Source: Lachnospiraceae bacterium
Lineage (GTDB): Bacteria > Bacillota > Clostridia > Lachnospirales > Lachnospiraceae
NCBI GenBank assembly: GCA_015057115.1
Contig: SVEZ01000002.1
Span: 62,001 to 126,000, forward strand
Direction of reading: 5' to 3'
DNA length: 64,000 bases
The translations under genes were made by a program, and so were the position numbers. Shown piece by piece: positions 35,167 to 44,795 of the stretch. Numbering within the stretch: the first letter of the stretch is position 1; every line of letters begins with the position of its first letter. The notes beneath the pieces were generated by a model that saw only the letters and a program-made list of their open reading frames with translations, did not search any database and was not told the DNA's origin.

Positions 35167-36567
35167 ATGAGTGTAATGCAAGAAAATGTTGCACGTAAGC
35201 GTATTTTATCCTTCGTGGATGAAGGTAGCTTTGTGGAACTGTTTGAAACGGTTACCTCTAGAAGCACGGATATGACGATTCGGGATTATCAGGATGCTTC
35301 CGACGGTGTGGTGACCGGATATGGATTAATGAATGGACGCCTGGTATTTCTTTACAGTCAGAATCCGGATGTATTAAACGGATCATTGGGTGAAATGCAC
35401 TGCAAGAAGATTGTTGAGTTATATGCGCAGGCATTGAAAATGGGGGCACCGATTATCGCACTTTTGGATAGTTCCGGAATGCGGTTACAGGAAGGAGTTG
35501 ACGCTCTGACCGGATTTGGTGAGGTTTTAAGCGCTGTAAATGAAGCAAGCGGACTTATTCCAATGTACAGCGTTATTTACGGAAACTGTGGCGGTGGATT
35601 AAGCTTGATTCCGGCATTGTCAGATTTTTCCTATATGGTTGATAAGAAGGGACGCTTATTTGTAAACTCTCCGAATGCCATTGATGAGAACTATCAGGAC
35701 AAGCTGGATACAGCCGACGGCAAATTTAAAGCTTTATATTCCGGCATCGTAGATGATTGCCTGGGAGAAGAGGAGATTGTGGATCGAATCAGACGGCTTT
35801 TGGAAATCTTACCGGCAAACAATACTGAGGGTATTTATACAGATATGTGTAAGGACGATTTAAATCGTCTGGTGGAAGGAATGGATTCTTCCAATTATGA
35901 GGCAAAAGCTCTTATTTCCAACATTTCCGATGGCTATGAGTTTGTGGAAACCAAGACTCAGTATGCTCCGGAGATGATTACTGGATTTATTCGCTTGAAT
36001 GCCATGACAGTTGGTGTTCTTGCCAACAAAGAAGACAGCGACCGCTTAACGGTGGAAGGACTATCCAAGGGTACGGATTTCATTCGTTTCTGTGACGCCT
36101 ATGATATTCCTTTATTGGTTGTGGCAGATACTTGTGGATTTGAAACCACGGTTGCCGCAGAGAAGTCCATGGGACGTCAAATGGCAGCCTTTATGAGTGC
36201 TCTTTGTGAAGCAGATATTCCAAAGGTTACTTTGCTTCCTCATAAAGCTTACGGAAGTGCTTATTTAATGATGAATTCCAAGTCCGTTGGTGCGGATTTT
36301 GTATATGCTTGGCCGGATGTTGAAATGGGTATTCTGCCGGCAAAACAGGCTGCGGAGATTCTTTTTGCAAAAGAAGATGCTGCAGTTCGTAATGAAAAGA
36401 TGGCTGCTTATGAGGAAAGCCATAATCATGTAAATGCATTTGCAAAACGTGCTCAGGTAGATCGTGTTATTGCACCGGAAGCGACCAGAAAATATCTGGT
36501 TTCCGCTTTTGACCTTTTATATACGAAATATGCCTGCGTACAGGATAAGAAACATAGTTTGCGATAA
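35167..36567 (+). CDS. Acyl-CoA carboxyltransferase, MmdA / transcarboxylase 12S-like
   Basis: Carboxyltransferase fold motifs (LLDSSGMRLQEGVDALTGFGEVL, GNCGGGLSLIPALSDF, LLPHKAYGSAYLMM). Confidence 0.9.
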   Translation: MSVMQENVARKRILSFVDEGSFVELFETVTSRSTDMTIRDYQDASDGVVTGYGLMNGRLVFLYSQNPDVLNGSLGEMHCKKIVELYAQALKMGAPIIALLDSSGMRLQEGVDALTGFGEVLSAVNEASGLIPMYSVIYGNCGGGLSLIPALSDFSYMVDKKGRLFVNSPNAIDENYQDKLDTADGKFKALYSGIVDDCLGEEEIVDRIRRLLEILPANNTEGIYTDMCKDDLNRLVEGMDSSNYEAKALISNISDGYEFVETKTQYAPEMITGFIRLNAMTVGVLANKEDSDRLTVEGLSKGTDFIRFCDAYDIPLLVVADTCGFETTVAAEKSMGRQMAAFMSALCEADIPKVTLLPHKAYGSAYLMMNSKSVGADFVYAWPDVEMGILPAKQAAEILFAKEDAAVRNEKMAAYEESHNHVNAFAKRAQVDRVIAPEATRKYLVSAFDLLYTKYACVQDKKHSLR

Positions 36568-36578
36568 GGAGTGACGAG

Positions 36579-36875
36579 ATGTTACTACATGCTTTATTAA
36601 ATGTGATACTTGGTATGGGTTCCGTGTTCCTTGTATTAATACTGATTTCTCTTGTTATTTATTGCTTTAATATCTTCCCGGTAATCGAGAAGAAGTTTAA
36701 AAAGCAACCGGAGAAAAATGTAAGTACGCCGGAACTGCCAAAAGAACTACAGATTCTGAACGAAGTAGAAGAAGAGGATGAAGGTGAAATTGTAGCCGCG
36801 ATTATGGCAGCCATCACTGCATATACCGGAATGAGTCAGGATGATTTTGTGGTAAGAAGTATCGTAAGAAGATAA
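36579..36875 (+). CDS. OadG-family (sodium pump decarboxylase gamma) subunit
   Basis: Single N-terminal TM followed by short acidic region; position in operon. Confidence 0.8.
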   Translation: MLLHALLNVILGMGSVFLVLILISLVIYCFNIFPVIEKKFKKQPEKNVSTPELPKELQILNEVEEEDEGEIVAAIMAAITAYTGMSQDDFVVRSIVRR

Positions 36876-36897
36876 TTTAGGAAAGGAACGTAGAAAT

Positions 36898-37266
36898 ATG
36901 AAAAGCTATACTGTAACCGTGAATGGAGTTACTTATGATGTAACAGTAGAAGAGAATGTGGGCGGCGCAGCGCCACAGATGGATATGCCACGTCGTCAGC
37001 CATCTATGCCTGCAAAACCGGCTAAGGCAGCTGCTGCAGGCGGAGCAAAAGGTGCAAAGGCAATTACAGCCGGAGCAGCCGGAAAGATTTTAAAAGTAGA
37101 TGTTAAAATTGGCGATACCGTTAAGGTTGGACAGAATGTTGCCATGTTAGAGGTTATGAAGATGGAAACACCTATTGTTTCAAGTGACGAAGGTACCGTT
37201 GCCTCCATCGAAATCAAAGAAGGAGACAACGTAGAGGCAGGAGCAACCCTGATTACGTTGAACTAA
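36898..37266 (+). CDS. Biotin carboxyl carrier (biotin/lipoyl attachment) protein
   Basis: EVMKMETP biotinylation motif; Ala/Pro-rich linker. Confidence 0.95.
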   Translation: MKSYTVTVNGVTYDVTVEENVGGAAPQMDMPRRQPSMPAKPAKAAAAGGAKGAKAITAGAAGKILKVDVKIGDTVKVGQNVAMLEVMKMETPIVSSDEGTVASIEIKEGDNVEAGATLITLN

Positions 37267-37279
37267 TAGGAGGCTTATT

Positions 37280-38428
37280 ATGGAATACATTACAGACACA
37301 CTGTATAATCTTATACATCAGTCTGCATTCTTTAACCTCACCTGGAAGAACGGAGTTATGATTCTGATAGCATGTGTATTATTGTATTTTGCTATCCGAA
37401 AGAAATATGAGCCATTGTTGCTTGTGCCAATTGCATTTGGTATGTTGCTTGTAAATCTGTTCCCGGACATTATGATGAAGGCTGAGGATGCAGAAAACGG
37501 GGTTGCAGGATTGTTCCGATATTTTTATCTGCTAGACGAATGGTCCATTATGCCATCCTTAATCTTTTTGGGAGTTGGAGCTTCCACGGACTTTGGTCCG
37601 CTGATTGCAAACCCCAAAAGCTTCTTGTTGGGAGCAAGTGCCCAGTTTGGTGTATTTGCTGCCTACCTGGCAGCCATCGCCGTTGGATTTAACGATATGG
37701 CGGCGGCAGCTATTTCTATCATCGGTGGTGCAGACGGACCTACCTCCATTTTCCTTGCAGGTAAACTGGGGCAGGGAGATTTAATGGGACCTATTGCGGT
37801 AGCCGCCTATTCCTATATGGCGCTGGTACCTATGATTCAGCCGCCTATTATGAAAGCATTAACCACCAAAGAAGAACGAATGATCAAGATGAAACAGCTT
37901 CGAAATGTATCCAAGCTGGAACGTATTTTATTCCCCATTGTGGTTACCATCGTGGTTGTATTGATTATTCCACAGACAGCACCGCTTCTTGGTATGCTGA
38001 TGCTTGGAAATCTCTTTAGAGAATCCGGTGTGGTGAAACAGTTAACCGACACTGCTTCCAATGCATTGATGTATATCGTAGTAATTTTACTTGGTGTTTC
38101 CGTAGGCGGAACCACCAGTGCAGAAAACTTCCTGAAAATCGATACCTTGTTAATCGTATTTTTAGGTCTGCTTGCTTTCGCATTCGGAACAGCAGCCGGT
38201 GTTATCTTCGGTAAGATTATGTGTAAGGTAACACACGGAGAAGTAAACCCATTGATTGGTGCGGCCGGAGTTTCCGCAGTACCAATGTCTGCCCGTGTGG
38301 CACAGAAGGTTGGAGCAGAAGAAGATCCTACCAACTTCCTGTTAATGCATGCAATGGGACCGAATGTTGCCGGTGTTATCGGAACAGCCGTAGCAGCCGG
38401 AGTATTTATGGCTATCTTTGGTGTATAG
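37280..38428 (+). CDS. oadB: Sodium ion-translocating decarboxylase beta subunit
   Basis: IIGGADGPTSIFLAGKL; NPLIGAAGVSAVPMSARVAQ; LMHAMGPNVAGVIGTAVAAGV. Confidence 0.96.
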   Translation: MEYITDTLYNLIHQSAFFNLTWKNGVMILIACVLLYFAIRKKYEPLLLVPIAFGMLLVNLFPDIMMKAEDAENGVAGLFRYFYLLDEWSIMPSLIFLGVGASTDFGPLIANPKSFLLGASAQFGVFAAYLAAIAVGFNDMAAAAISIIGGADGPTSIFLAGKLGQGDLMGPIAVAAYSYMALVPMIQPPIMKALTTKEERMIKMKQLRNVSKLERILFPIVVTIVVVLIIPQTAPLLGMLMLGNLFRESGVVKQLTDTASNALMYIVVILLGVSVGGTTSAENFLKIDTLLIVFLGLLAFAFGTAAGVIFGKIMCKVTHGEVNPLIGAAGVSAVPMSARVAQKVGAEEDPTNFLLMHAMGPNVAGVIGTAVAAGVFMAIFGV

Positions 38429-38441
38429 GAGGATATGAAAC

Positions 38442-39854
38442 ATGTCGAATCAGAACAAAAAACCCGTCGGCATTACTGAAACAGTACTTCGAGATGCACA
38501 TCAGTCCTTGATTGCAACTCGTATGACGACTGAGCAAATGTTGCCGATTATTGATAAAATGGACAAGGTTGGCTATCACTCTGTAGAGTGTTGGGGTGGA
38601 GCAACCTTTGATGCCTGCCTTCGATTTTTGAAAGAAGATCCCTGGGAGAGACTTCGTAAACTTCGTGCAGGCTTCAAGAATACGAAATTGCAGATGCTTT
38701 TCCGTGGACAGAATATTTTAGGATATCGTCACTACGCAGATGACGTAGTAGAATATTTTGTTCAGAAATCCATAGCAAACGGTATTGATATCATTCGTAT
38801 TTTTGACTGTTTGAATGATATTCGTAATCTGCAGACTGCAGTTAATGCAGCAAACAAGGAAAAAGGCGATGCGCAGGTAGCCCTTTCGTATACTTTGGGC
38901 GATGCCTATACTTTGGAATATTGGAAAGATATTGCGAAACGTATCGAAGATATGGGTGCCAATTCTTTGTGTATTAAGGATATGGCAGGATTGCTGGTTC
39001 CTTACCGTGCAGAAGAGTTGGTAGGTACCTTAAAGGATACCGTTTCCATTCCGATTCAGCTTCATACACACTATACCAGTGGTGTTGCCAGCATGACCTA
39101 TTTAAAAGCTATTGAAGCAGGCTGTGATGTGATTGATACTGCAATGTCACCGTTGGCATTGGGAACCAGCCAGCCGGCTACGGAAGTTATGGTAGAAGCC
39201 TTACGCGGAACTCCGTATGATACCGGTCTTGATCAGAATCTGTTGGCAGAGATTTCCGAATACTTCCGCCCAATGAGAGAAGAATTCATTGCCAGCGGAC
39301 TTTTAAGCACCAAGGTTCTTGGCGTAAATATTAATACCTTACGTTATCAGGTTCCTGGAGGAATGTTAAGTAATATGATTTCCCAGTTAAAGGAGCAGAA
39401 CGCAGAAGATAAGTACGAAGAGGTATTAAAGGAAATCCCGAGAGTTCGTAAGGACCTTGGTGAGCCGCCACTTGTAACTCCAAGTAGCCAGATTGTTGGA
39501 ACCCAGGCAGTGTTCAATGTACTGGCAGGAGAACGGTATAAGATGGTTACCAAAGAAACCAAAGCAATTTTACGCGGTGAATACGGACAGACCGTTAAAC
39601 CATTTAATCCGGAAGTTGTTAAGAAGGCTCTGGGGGATGAAAAGCAGATTACCTGCCGCCCGGCAGACTTATTGGATAATGAGTTGGATACTCTTCGTAA
39701 GGAAGCAGCTCAGTACATCCGTCAGGATGAAGACGTTCTCACCTATGCATTATTCCCACAGGTGGCAACAGAATTCTTTAAGTACAGAGATGCACAGCTT
39801 ACCAAGGTGGATGATAAAGTTTCCGACAAAGAAGTAGGAGCATATCCGGCATAA
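38442..39854 (+). CDS. Oxaloacetate decarboxylase alpha/pyruvate carboxylase subunit B/transcarboxylase 5S-like, without biotin domain
   Basis: ITETVLRDAHQSLIATRMTTEQMLPI; ECWGGATFDACLRFL; ends without EAMKM motif. Confidence 0.95.
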   Translation: MSNQNKKPVGITETVLRDAHQSLIATRMTTEQMLPIIDKMDKVGYHSVECWGGATFDACLRFLKEDPWERLRKLRAGFKNTKLQMLFRGQNILGYRHYADDVVEYFVQKSIANGIDIIRIFDCLNDIRNLQTAVNAANKEKGDAQVALSYTLGDAYTLEYWKDIAKRIEDMGANSLCIKDMAGLLVPYRAEELVGTLKDTVSIPIQLHTHYTSGVASMTYLKAIEAGCDVIDTAMSPLALGTSQPATEVMVEALRGTPYDTGLDQNLLAEISEYFRPMREEFIASGLLSTKVLGVNINTLRYQVPGGMLSNMISQLKEQNAEDKYEEVLKEIPRVRKDLGEPPLVTPSSQIVGTQAVFNVLAGERYKMVTKETKAILRGEYGQTVKPFNPEVVKKALGDEKQITCRPADLLDNELDTLRKEAAQYIRQDEDVLTYALFPQVATEFFKYRDAQLTKVDDKVSDKEVGAYPA

Positions 39855-39885
39855 TTTAGCTTCCAAAGTTTTTCTTTATGTATCA

Positions 39886-39937
39886 TAAAAAGGATGAGTC
39901 AGGTAAAACAAATGTTTGCCTGGCTCGTTCTTTTATG
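39886..39937 (+). terminator. Intrinsic terminator after carboxyltransferase/Na+ pump operon
   Basis: AAAAGGATGAGTCAGGTAAA-ACAAATG-TTTGCCTGGCTCGTTCTTTT long stem. Confidence 0.8.
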
Positions 39938-39976
39938 ATAAAATAGGAAAGAGTTAACGGATAGAAAGGGACAAAC

Positions 39977-40900
39977 ATGGCAAATACAAACGAAATATTA
40001 AACCGCATTAATGAACGCTATAGCAAGATGAGTAAAGGACAGAAGATTTTGTCCACGTATATAACAGAAGAATATGACAAGGCTGCTTTTTTAACTGCGG
40101 CGAAATTAGGCGAAACAGTAGGTGTCAGCGAATCTACGGTGGTACGTTTTGCAACCACATTAGGTTATGCGGGCTATCCGGAATTTCAGCAAGCCATGGC
40201 GGAATTGGTGAAGGAGAAATTGAAAGAAGCTCCGGCGCCAACGGTGGTATACGAGAATCTGGAGGACGATAAGATTTTGGATACGGTTTTGTTATCCGAT
40301 GCAAAGCGCATTGAACAGACCTTGTCCCAAATTGACGAACAGATTTTTGAAATTGCTGTAGATATGATTCATCAGGCAAAGAAGATTTATATAGTGGGAA
40401 TCCGAAGCTGCGCTCCCCTTGCTCAGTTTTTAGGATTCTATTTGAATATGATATACGATAATGTGCGAATCCTTTCCACAAATAGTTTAAGCGAATTGTT
40501 CGAGCAGATGATGCGTGTGAATAAGGACGATGTAGTAATCGGCATCAGTTTTCCAAGATATTCCATGAGAACTTTGAAAGCTTTGGAATTTGCCAACAAT
40601 CGCAGTGCCCGTATTATCAGTATTACGGACAGCGTGCATTCCCCTATGAATTTGTATTCTTCTTGTAATCTGATTGCGGAAAGCCAGATGTCCGGATTGG
40701 TGGATTCTTTGGTTGCACCTTTAAGTGTAATTAATGCTTTAATCATTGCACTTGCAAAGAAACGCCAAACTCAGGTAATGAAGAATCTGGATGAATTAGA
40801 AAGAATCTGGGATGAATATCAGGTCTACGGCAGCGATGAACTGGATTATGTAAGCGATGCCATGAAATGGAGATATAAACGTCCGGAGGATAAGGAATAG
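39977..40900 (+). CDS. MurR/RpiR-family HTH-SIS transcriptional regulator
   Basis: N-terminal HTH (TAAKLGETVGVSESTVVRFATTLGYAGYPEFQ), C-terminal SIS domain. Confidence 0.93.
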   Translation: MANTNEILNRINERYSKMSKGQKILSTYITEEYDKAAFLTAAKLGETVGVSESTVVRFATTLGYAGYPEFQQAMAELVKEKLKEAPAPTVVYENLEDDKILDTVLLSDAKRIEQTLSQIDEQIFEIAVDMIHQAKKIYIVGIRSCAPLAQFLGFYLNMIYDNVRILSTNSLSELFEQMMRVNKDDVVIGISFPRYSMRTLKALEFANNRSARIISITDSVHSPMNLYSSCNLIAESQMSGLVDSLVAPLSVINALIIALAKKRQTQVMKNLDELERIWDEYQVYGSDELDYVSDAMKWRYKRPEDKE

Positions 40901-40901
40901 A

Positions 40902-42143
40902 ATGAAAAATGTAATCGTAATCGGAGGCGGAGCAGCCGGAATGATGGCCGCCCTAGCCGCTGCAAAAAACGGACATCAGGTAACCCTTGTAGAGAAAAAT
41001 GAAAAATTGGGTAAGAAAATTTATATTACCGGAAAAGGCCGCTGTAATGTTACCAATGATTGTGATACAGAGGATTTCTTTAAGCAAGTTTTGCGAAATC
41101 CCAAATTTCTTTATTCTGCAGTTTATACCTATGACACATACCGCGTTCAACAGTTTTTTGAAGAACACGGATGTCCTTTGAAGGTAGAGCGAGGAGGAAG
41201 AGTTTTCCCCGTTTCAGATCATTCTTCTGATATTATACGCACGCTTGAGAAAGAATTACGTAATACCGGGGTGAAAATTTCTCTTTTTACCAAAGTAACA
41301 GAGATTTTAACGCAAGATAACAGAATCAGTAGCGTTAAAGTTATCAAGGATCGCAGAGAAGACCTTTTACCCGCAGATGCGGTGGTTCTTTGCACCGGAG
41401 GCTGTTCTTATCCTTCTACTGGAAGTACGGGAGACGGCTATAAATTTGCAGAAGCTTTCGGCCATGAAATTAAGACTCCAACCCCAAGCCTTGTTCCTTT
41501 TATTACGAAAGAAAGCTTTGTAAAAGATTTAATGGGACTTTCTTTAAAGAATGTAGAAGCAACCATTTGTGACTCGAAGGGAAAGAAATTATATAGTGAC
41601 TTTGGAGAAATGCTTTTTACCCATTTCGGAGTAAGCGGGCCCTTGATGCTTTCTGCGTCAGCAAAGGTGAACGATCAAATCGGGAAAGAAAATTTATATC
41701 TGACCATTGATTTGAAACCTGCTCTATCGAAAGAACAACTGGATAAACGTATTTTGCGGGACTTTGAAGAAAATCCCAATAGACAGTTTAAGAATGCAGT
41801 AACCGGACTTTTTCCCGGTAAACTTACTCCTGTTATGATTGCTTTATCAGGTATTGATCCGGAGAGGAAGGTTAATGAGATTACCAGAGCAATGCGGGAA
41901 GAATTCTGCAATTTAATTAAAGCCATGCCTTTAACATTAACAGGTGTCCGAGGCTTTGAAGAAGCCATTGTCACCAGAGGCGGAATTTCGGTAAAACAAA
42001 TTAATCCATCCACTATGGAATCGAAATTGATTTCCGGATTGTATTTTGCCGGAGAAGTACTGGATTTGGATGCTTATACAGGCGGATATAATCTGCAGAT
42101 CGCATGGTCAACAGGTTATCTTGCGGGAAGCAGTATCGAATAA
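40902..42143 (+). CDS. HI0933-like NAD(P)/FAD-dependent oxidoreductase
   Basis: VIGGGAAGMMAALAAAKNGHQVTLVEKNEKLGKKIYITGKGRCNVTN; GLYFAGEVLDLDAYTGGYNLQIAWSTG. Confidence 0.95.
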   Translation: MKNVIVIGGGAAGMMAALAAAKNGHQVTLVEKNEKLGKKIYITGKGRCNVTNDCDTEDFFKQVLRNPKFLYSAVYTYDTYRVQQFFEEHGCPLKVERGGRVFPVSDHSSDIIRTLEKELRNTGVKISLFTKVTEILTQDNRISSVKVIKDRREDLLPADAVVLCTGGCSYPSTGSTGDGYKFAEAFGHEIKTPTPSLVPFITKESFVKDLMGLSLKNVEATICDSKGKKLYSDFGEMLFTHFGVSGPLMLSASAKVNDQIGKENLYLTIDLKPALSKEQLDKRILRDFEENPNRQFKNAVTGLFPGKLTPVMIALSGIDPERKVNEITRAMREEFCNLIKAMPLTLTGVRGFEEAIVTRGGISVKQINPSTMESKLISGLYFAGEVLDLDAYTGGYNLQIAWSTGYLAGSSIE

Positions 42144-42152
42144 GGAGGAATT

Positions 42153-42821
42153 ATGAGTTTTAATGTAGCAATTGACGGACCGGCTGGAGCCGGAAAAAGT
42201 ACCATAGCCAAGGCTCTTGCCAAAGAGCTTCAGTTTGTATATGTAGATACGGGCGCAATGTACCGTGCCCTTGCCTATTTCTTTTTATCACGTAAAGCAG
42301 ATATTTCCAATGAAGAAGAGATTGGTGAATTTGTAAAAGAAGCAACTGTAGAGATTGCTTATGAAGACGGTAAGCAGCAGGTTTTGTTAAACGGAGAGAA
42401 TGTTACTTCGCATCTTCGTGAAGAAGAAGTAGGAAATGCCGCATCCAGAACCAGTGCGTATCCGGCTGTGAGAGCACATTTACTTAAATTACAACAGGAT
42501 CTTGCAGCAACACAAGATGTTATTATGGATGGAAGAGATATCGGAACCTGTGTTTTGCCAAAGGCTCAGTTGAAGATTTTCTTAACAGCCAGTGTGGAGA
42601 CCAGAGCAAAAAGACGCTATGATGAGTTACTTGCAAAAGGAGAGCAGGCGGATCTTTCCGAAATTGCAGCAGGTATTCAGGAACGGGATGAGCGGGATAT
42701 GAATCGCGAGATTGCCCCCTTGAAGCAGGCAGAAGATGCAGTCTTAGTTGACAGTTCTTATATGAGCATTGACGAGGTTGTAAATACCATACGAAATCTG
42801 GTTATGGAGCGAAGAGCATAA
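42153..42821 (+). CDS. cmk: (d)CMP kinase
   Basis: NVAIDGPAGAGKSTIAKALAKEL; DTGAMYRA; MDGRDIGTCVLP. Confidence 0.97.
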   Translation: MSFNVAIDGPAGAGKSTIAKALAKELQFVYVDTGAMYRALAYFFLSRKADISNEEEIGEFVKEATVEIAYEDGKQQVLLNGENVTSHLREEEVGNAASRTSAYPAVRAHLLKLQQDLAATQDVIMDGRDIGTCVLPKAQLKIFLTASVETRAKRRYDELLAKGEQADLSEIAAGIQERDERDMNREIAPLKQAEDAVLVDSSYMSIDEVVNTIRNLVMERRA

Positions 42822-43687
42822 TGGAAGAAAAGAAAAGTGTAACCGTTGCAAAAAGTGCGGGATTTTGCTTTGGTGTGAAACGGGCAGTGGATTTTGTCTA
42901 TGAATGTGCTTCCTCTTCCGATAAACCCATTTATACCTATGGACCCATTATTCACAACGAAGTGGTAACCAAGGAATTGGAAGATATGGGAGTAACGGTG
43001 CTTGATCCGGAAAAGGCATTGCCGAATATTCCGGAAGGAACAGTAATTATTCGTTCCCACGGCGTTACCAGGGAACGTTTCAATGAAATTTCAAACAGCA
43101 TTCATAAATGTGAGGATATGACCTGTCCTTTTGTAAAAAAAATCCATCGATTGGTGGAAGAGCACAGTCGATTAAAGGAAACGATTTTAATAATTGGAAA
43201 TCCTGAGCATCCGGAGGTACAAGGTATTTGTGGATGGAGTGAATCACCCCGTACCGTTGTAATAAACAGCAAAGAAGAAGCCTTTTCTTTCAGTGCTAAA
43301 ACCGACGAAAAAATATGTATTGTCTCTCAAACGACATACAATTACAAAAAATTTCAAGAATTAGTTGAAATCATAAGCCAAAAAGGTTATGATATAAGTG
43401 TTATCAACACGATTTGTAGTGCCACAACAGATCGTCAGACTGAAGCGCTGAGTCTGGCACGTGTTTGTGATGCAATGATTGTGGTTGGTAGTCTTGCAAG
43501 TTCCAATACACAGAAGCTGTATGAAATCTGCAAGAAAGAATGTGCAAATACTTACTATATACAAACCATTGACGATCTTGATGTTACCAAGATGAACAAA
43601 TTCCATTCTGTAGGTATTACTGCAGGGGCATCTACCCCAAACAAATTAATTGAGGAGGTTCAAACGAATGTCAGAAATGAGCTTTGA
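42821..43687 (+). CDS. ispH: 4-hydroxy-3-methylbut-2-enyl diphosphate reductase
   Basis: AKSAGFCFGVKRAVDF; YGPIIHNEVV; IRSHGV; TAGASTPNKLIEE. Confidence 0.97.
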   Translation: MEEKKSVTVAKSAGFCFGVKRAVDFVYECASSSDKPIYTYGPIIHNEVVTKELEDMGVTVLDPEKALPNIPEGTVIIRSHGVTRERFNEISNSIHKCEDMTCPFVKKIHRLVEEHSRLKETILIIGNPEHPEVQGICGWSESPRTVVINSKEEAFSFSAKTDEKICIVSQTTYNYKKFQELVEIISQKGYDISVINTICSATTDRQTEALSLARVCDAMIVVGSLASSNTQKLYEICKKECANTYYIQTIDDLDVTKMNKFHSVGITAGASTPNKLIEEVQTNVRNEL

Positions 43688-44750
43688 ACAAATGCTTGAA
43701 AATTCATTAAAAACAATAAGAAATGGGGAGGTCGTTGAAGGTACTGTCATTGGTGTGAAGCCGGAAGAGATTGTACTTAACATTGGCTACAAAGCTGATG
43801 GAATCTTAACACGTAGCGAATATTCCAATGAACCGGTTGACTTGACAACAGTCGTTAAAGTCGGCGATAAGATGGACGTTAAAGTTGTTAAAGTAAACGA
43901 CGGCGAAGGACAGGTATTACTTTCTTACAAACGCCTCCAGGCTGAAAAAGGTAACAAGCGCCTTGAAGAAGCCTTTAACAACCACGAAGTCTTAAAAGCA
44001 ACCGTAAGTGAAGTCCTTTCCGGTGGTTTAAGTGTGATCATCGATGAGGCAAAAGTATTTATCCCGGCTAGTCTTGTATCAGATACCTTTGAAAGAGATT
44101 TGAGCAAGTACAAGAATCAGGAAATTGAATTTGTAATTACCGAATTTAATCCAAGAAGACGCCGTGTAATCGGTGACAGAAGACAGTTAGTAGCAGCTAA
44201 GAAGGCTGAATTACAGAAAGAACTTTTCGAGAAGATTAAAGTTGGCGATGTAATCGAAGGAACTGTTAAGAATGTTACTGATTTTGGTGCATTCATCGAT
44301 CTTGGCGGTGCTGATGGATTATTACATATTTCCGAAATGTCCTGGGGTAGAGTAGAGAATCCAAAGAAGGTATTCAAGGTTGGTGATGTTGTAAAAGCAT
44401 TCATCAAAGATGTTAAGGATACCAAGATTGCTCTTAGTATGAAGTTTGAAGATCAGAACCCATGGTTAAATGCCAGCACCAAATTTGCTGTTGGTACTGT
44501 TGTTAAGGGTAAAGTTGCCCGCATGACAGACTTCGGCGCTTTTGTAGAATTAGCAGAAGGTGTTGATGCTTTATTACATGTATCTCAGATTTCTAAAGAG
44601 CATATTGAGAAACCATCCGACGTATTAAGCGTAGGACAGGAAATTGAAGCTAAAGTTGTTGATTTTGTAGAAGAAGAGAAGAAAATCAGCTTAAGCATGA
44701 AAGCTATGCTTGAGCCGGAAGCTCCTGCAAAAGAAGAGGAAGAAGCTTAA
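43668..44750 (+). CDS. rpsA: 30S ribosomal protein S1-like protein (S1 repeats)
   Basis: Multiple S1 motifs (VTDFGAFIDLGGADGLLHISEMSWGRV; MTDFGAFVELAEGVDALLHVSQIS); RBS GGAGG inside the ispH 3' end; overlaps ispH by 20 nt in another frame. Confidence 0.94.
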   Translation: MSEMSFEQMLENSLKTIRNGEVVEGTVIGVKPEEIVLNIGYKADGILTRSEYSNEPVDLTTVVKVGDKMDVKVVKVNDGEGQVLLSYKRLQAEKGNKRLEEAFNNHEVLKATVSEVLSGGLSVIIDEAKVFIPASLVSDTFERDLSKYKNQEIEFVITEFNPRRRRVIGDRRQLVAAKKAELQKELFEKIKVGDVIEGTVKNVTDFGAFIDLGGADGLLHISEMSWGRVENPKKVFKVGDVVKAFIKDVKDTKIALSMKFEDQNPWLNASTKFAVGTVVKGKVARMTDFGAFVELAEGVDALLHVSQISKEHIEKPSDVLSVGQEIEAKVVDFVEEEKKISLSMKAMLEPEAPAKEEEEA

Positions 44751-44795
44751 TAGTCAGTTCATAAGCTTATACGAGAAACAGTAGAGAGGTGTTAT

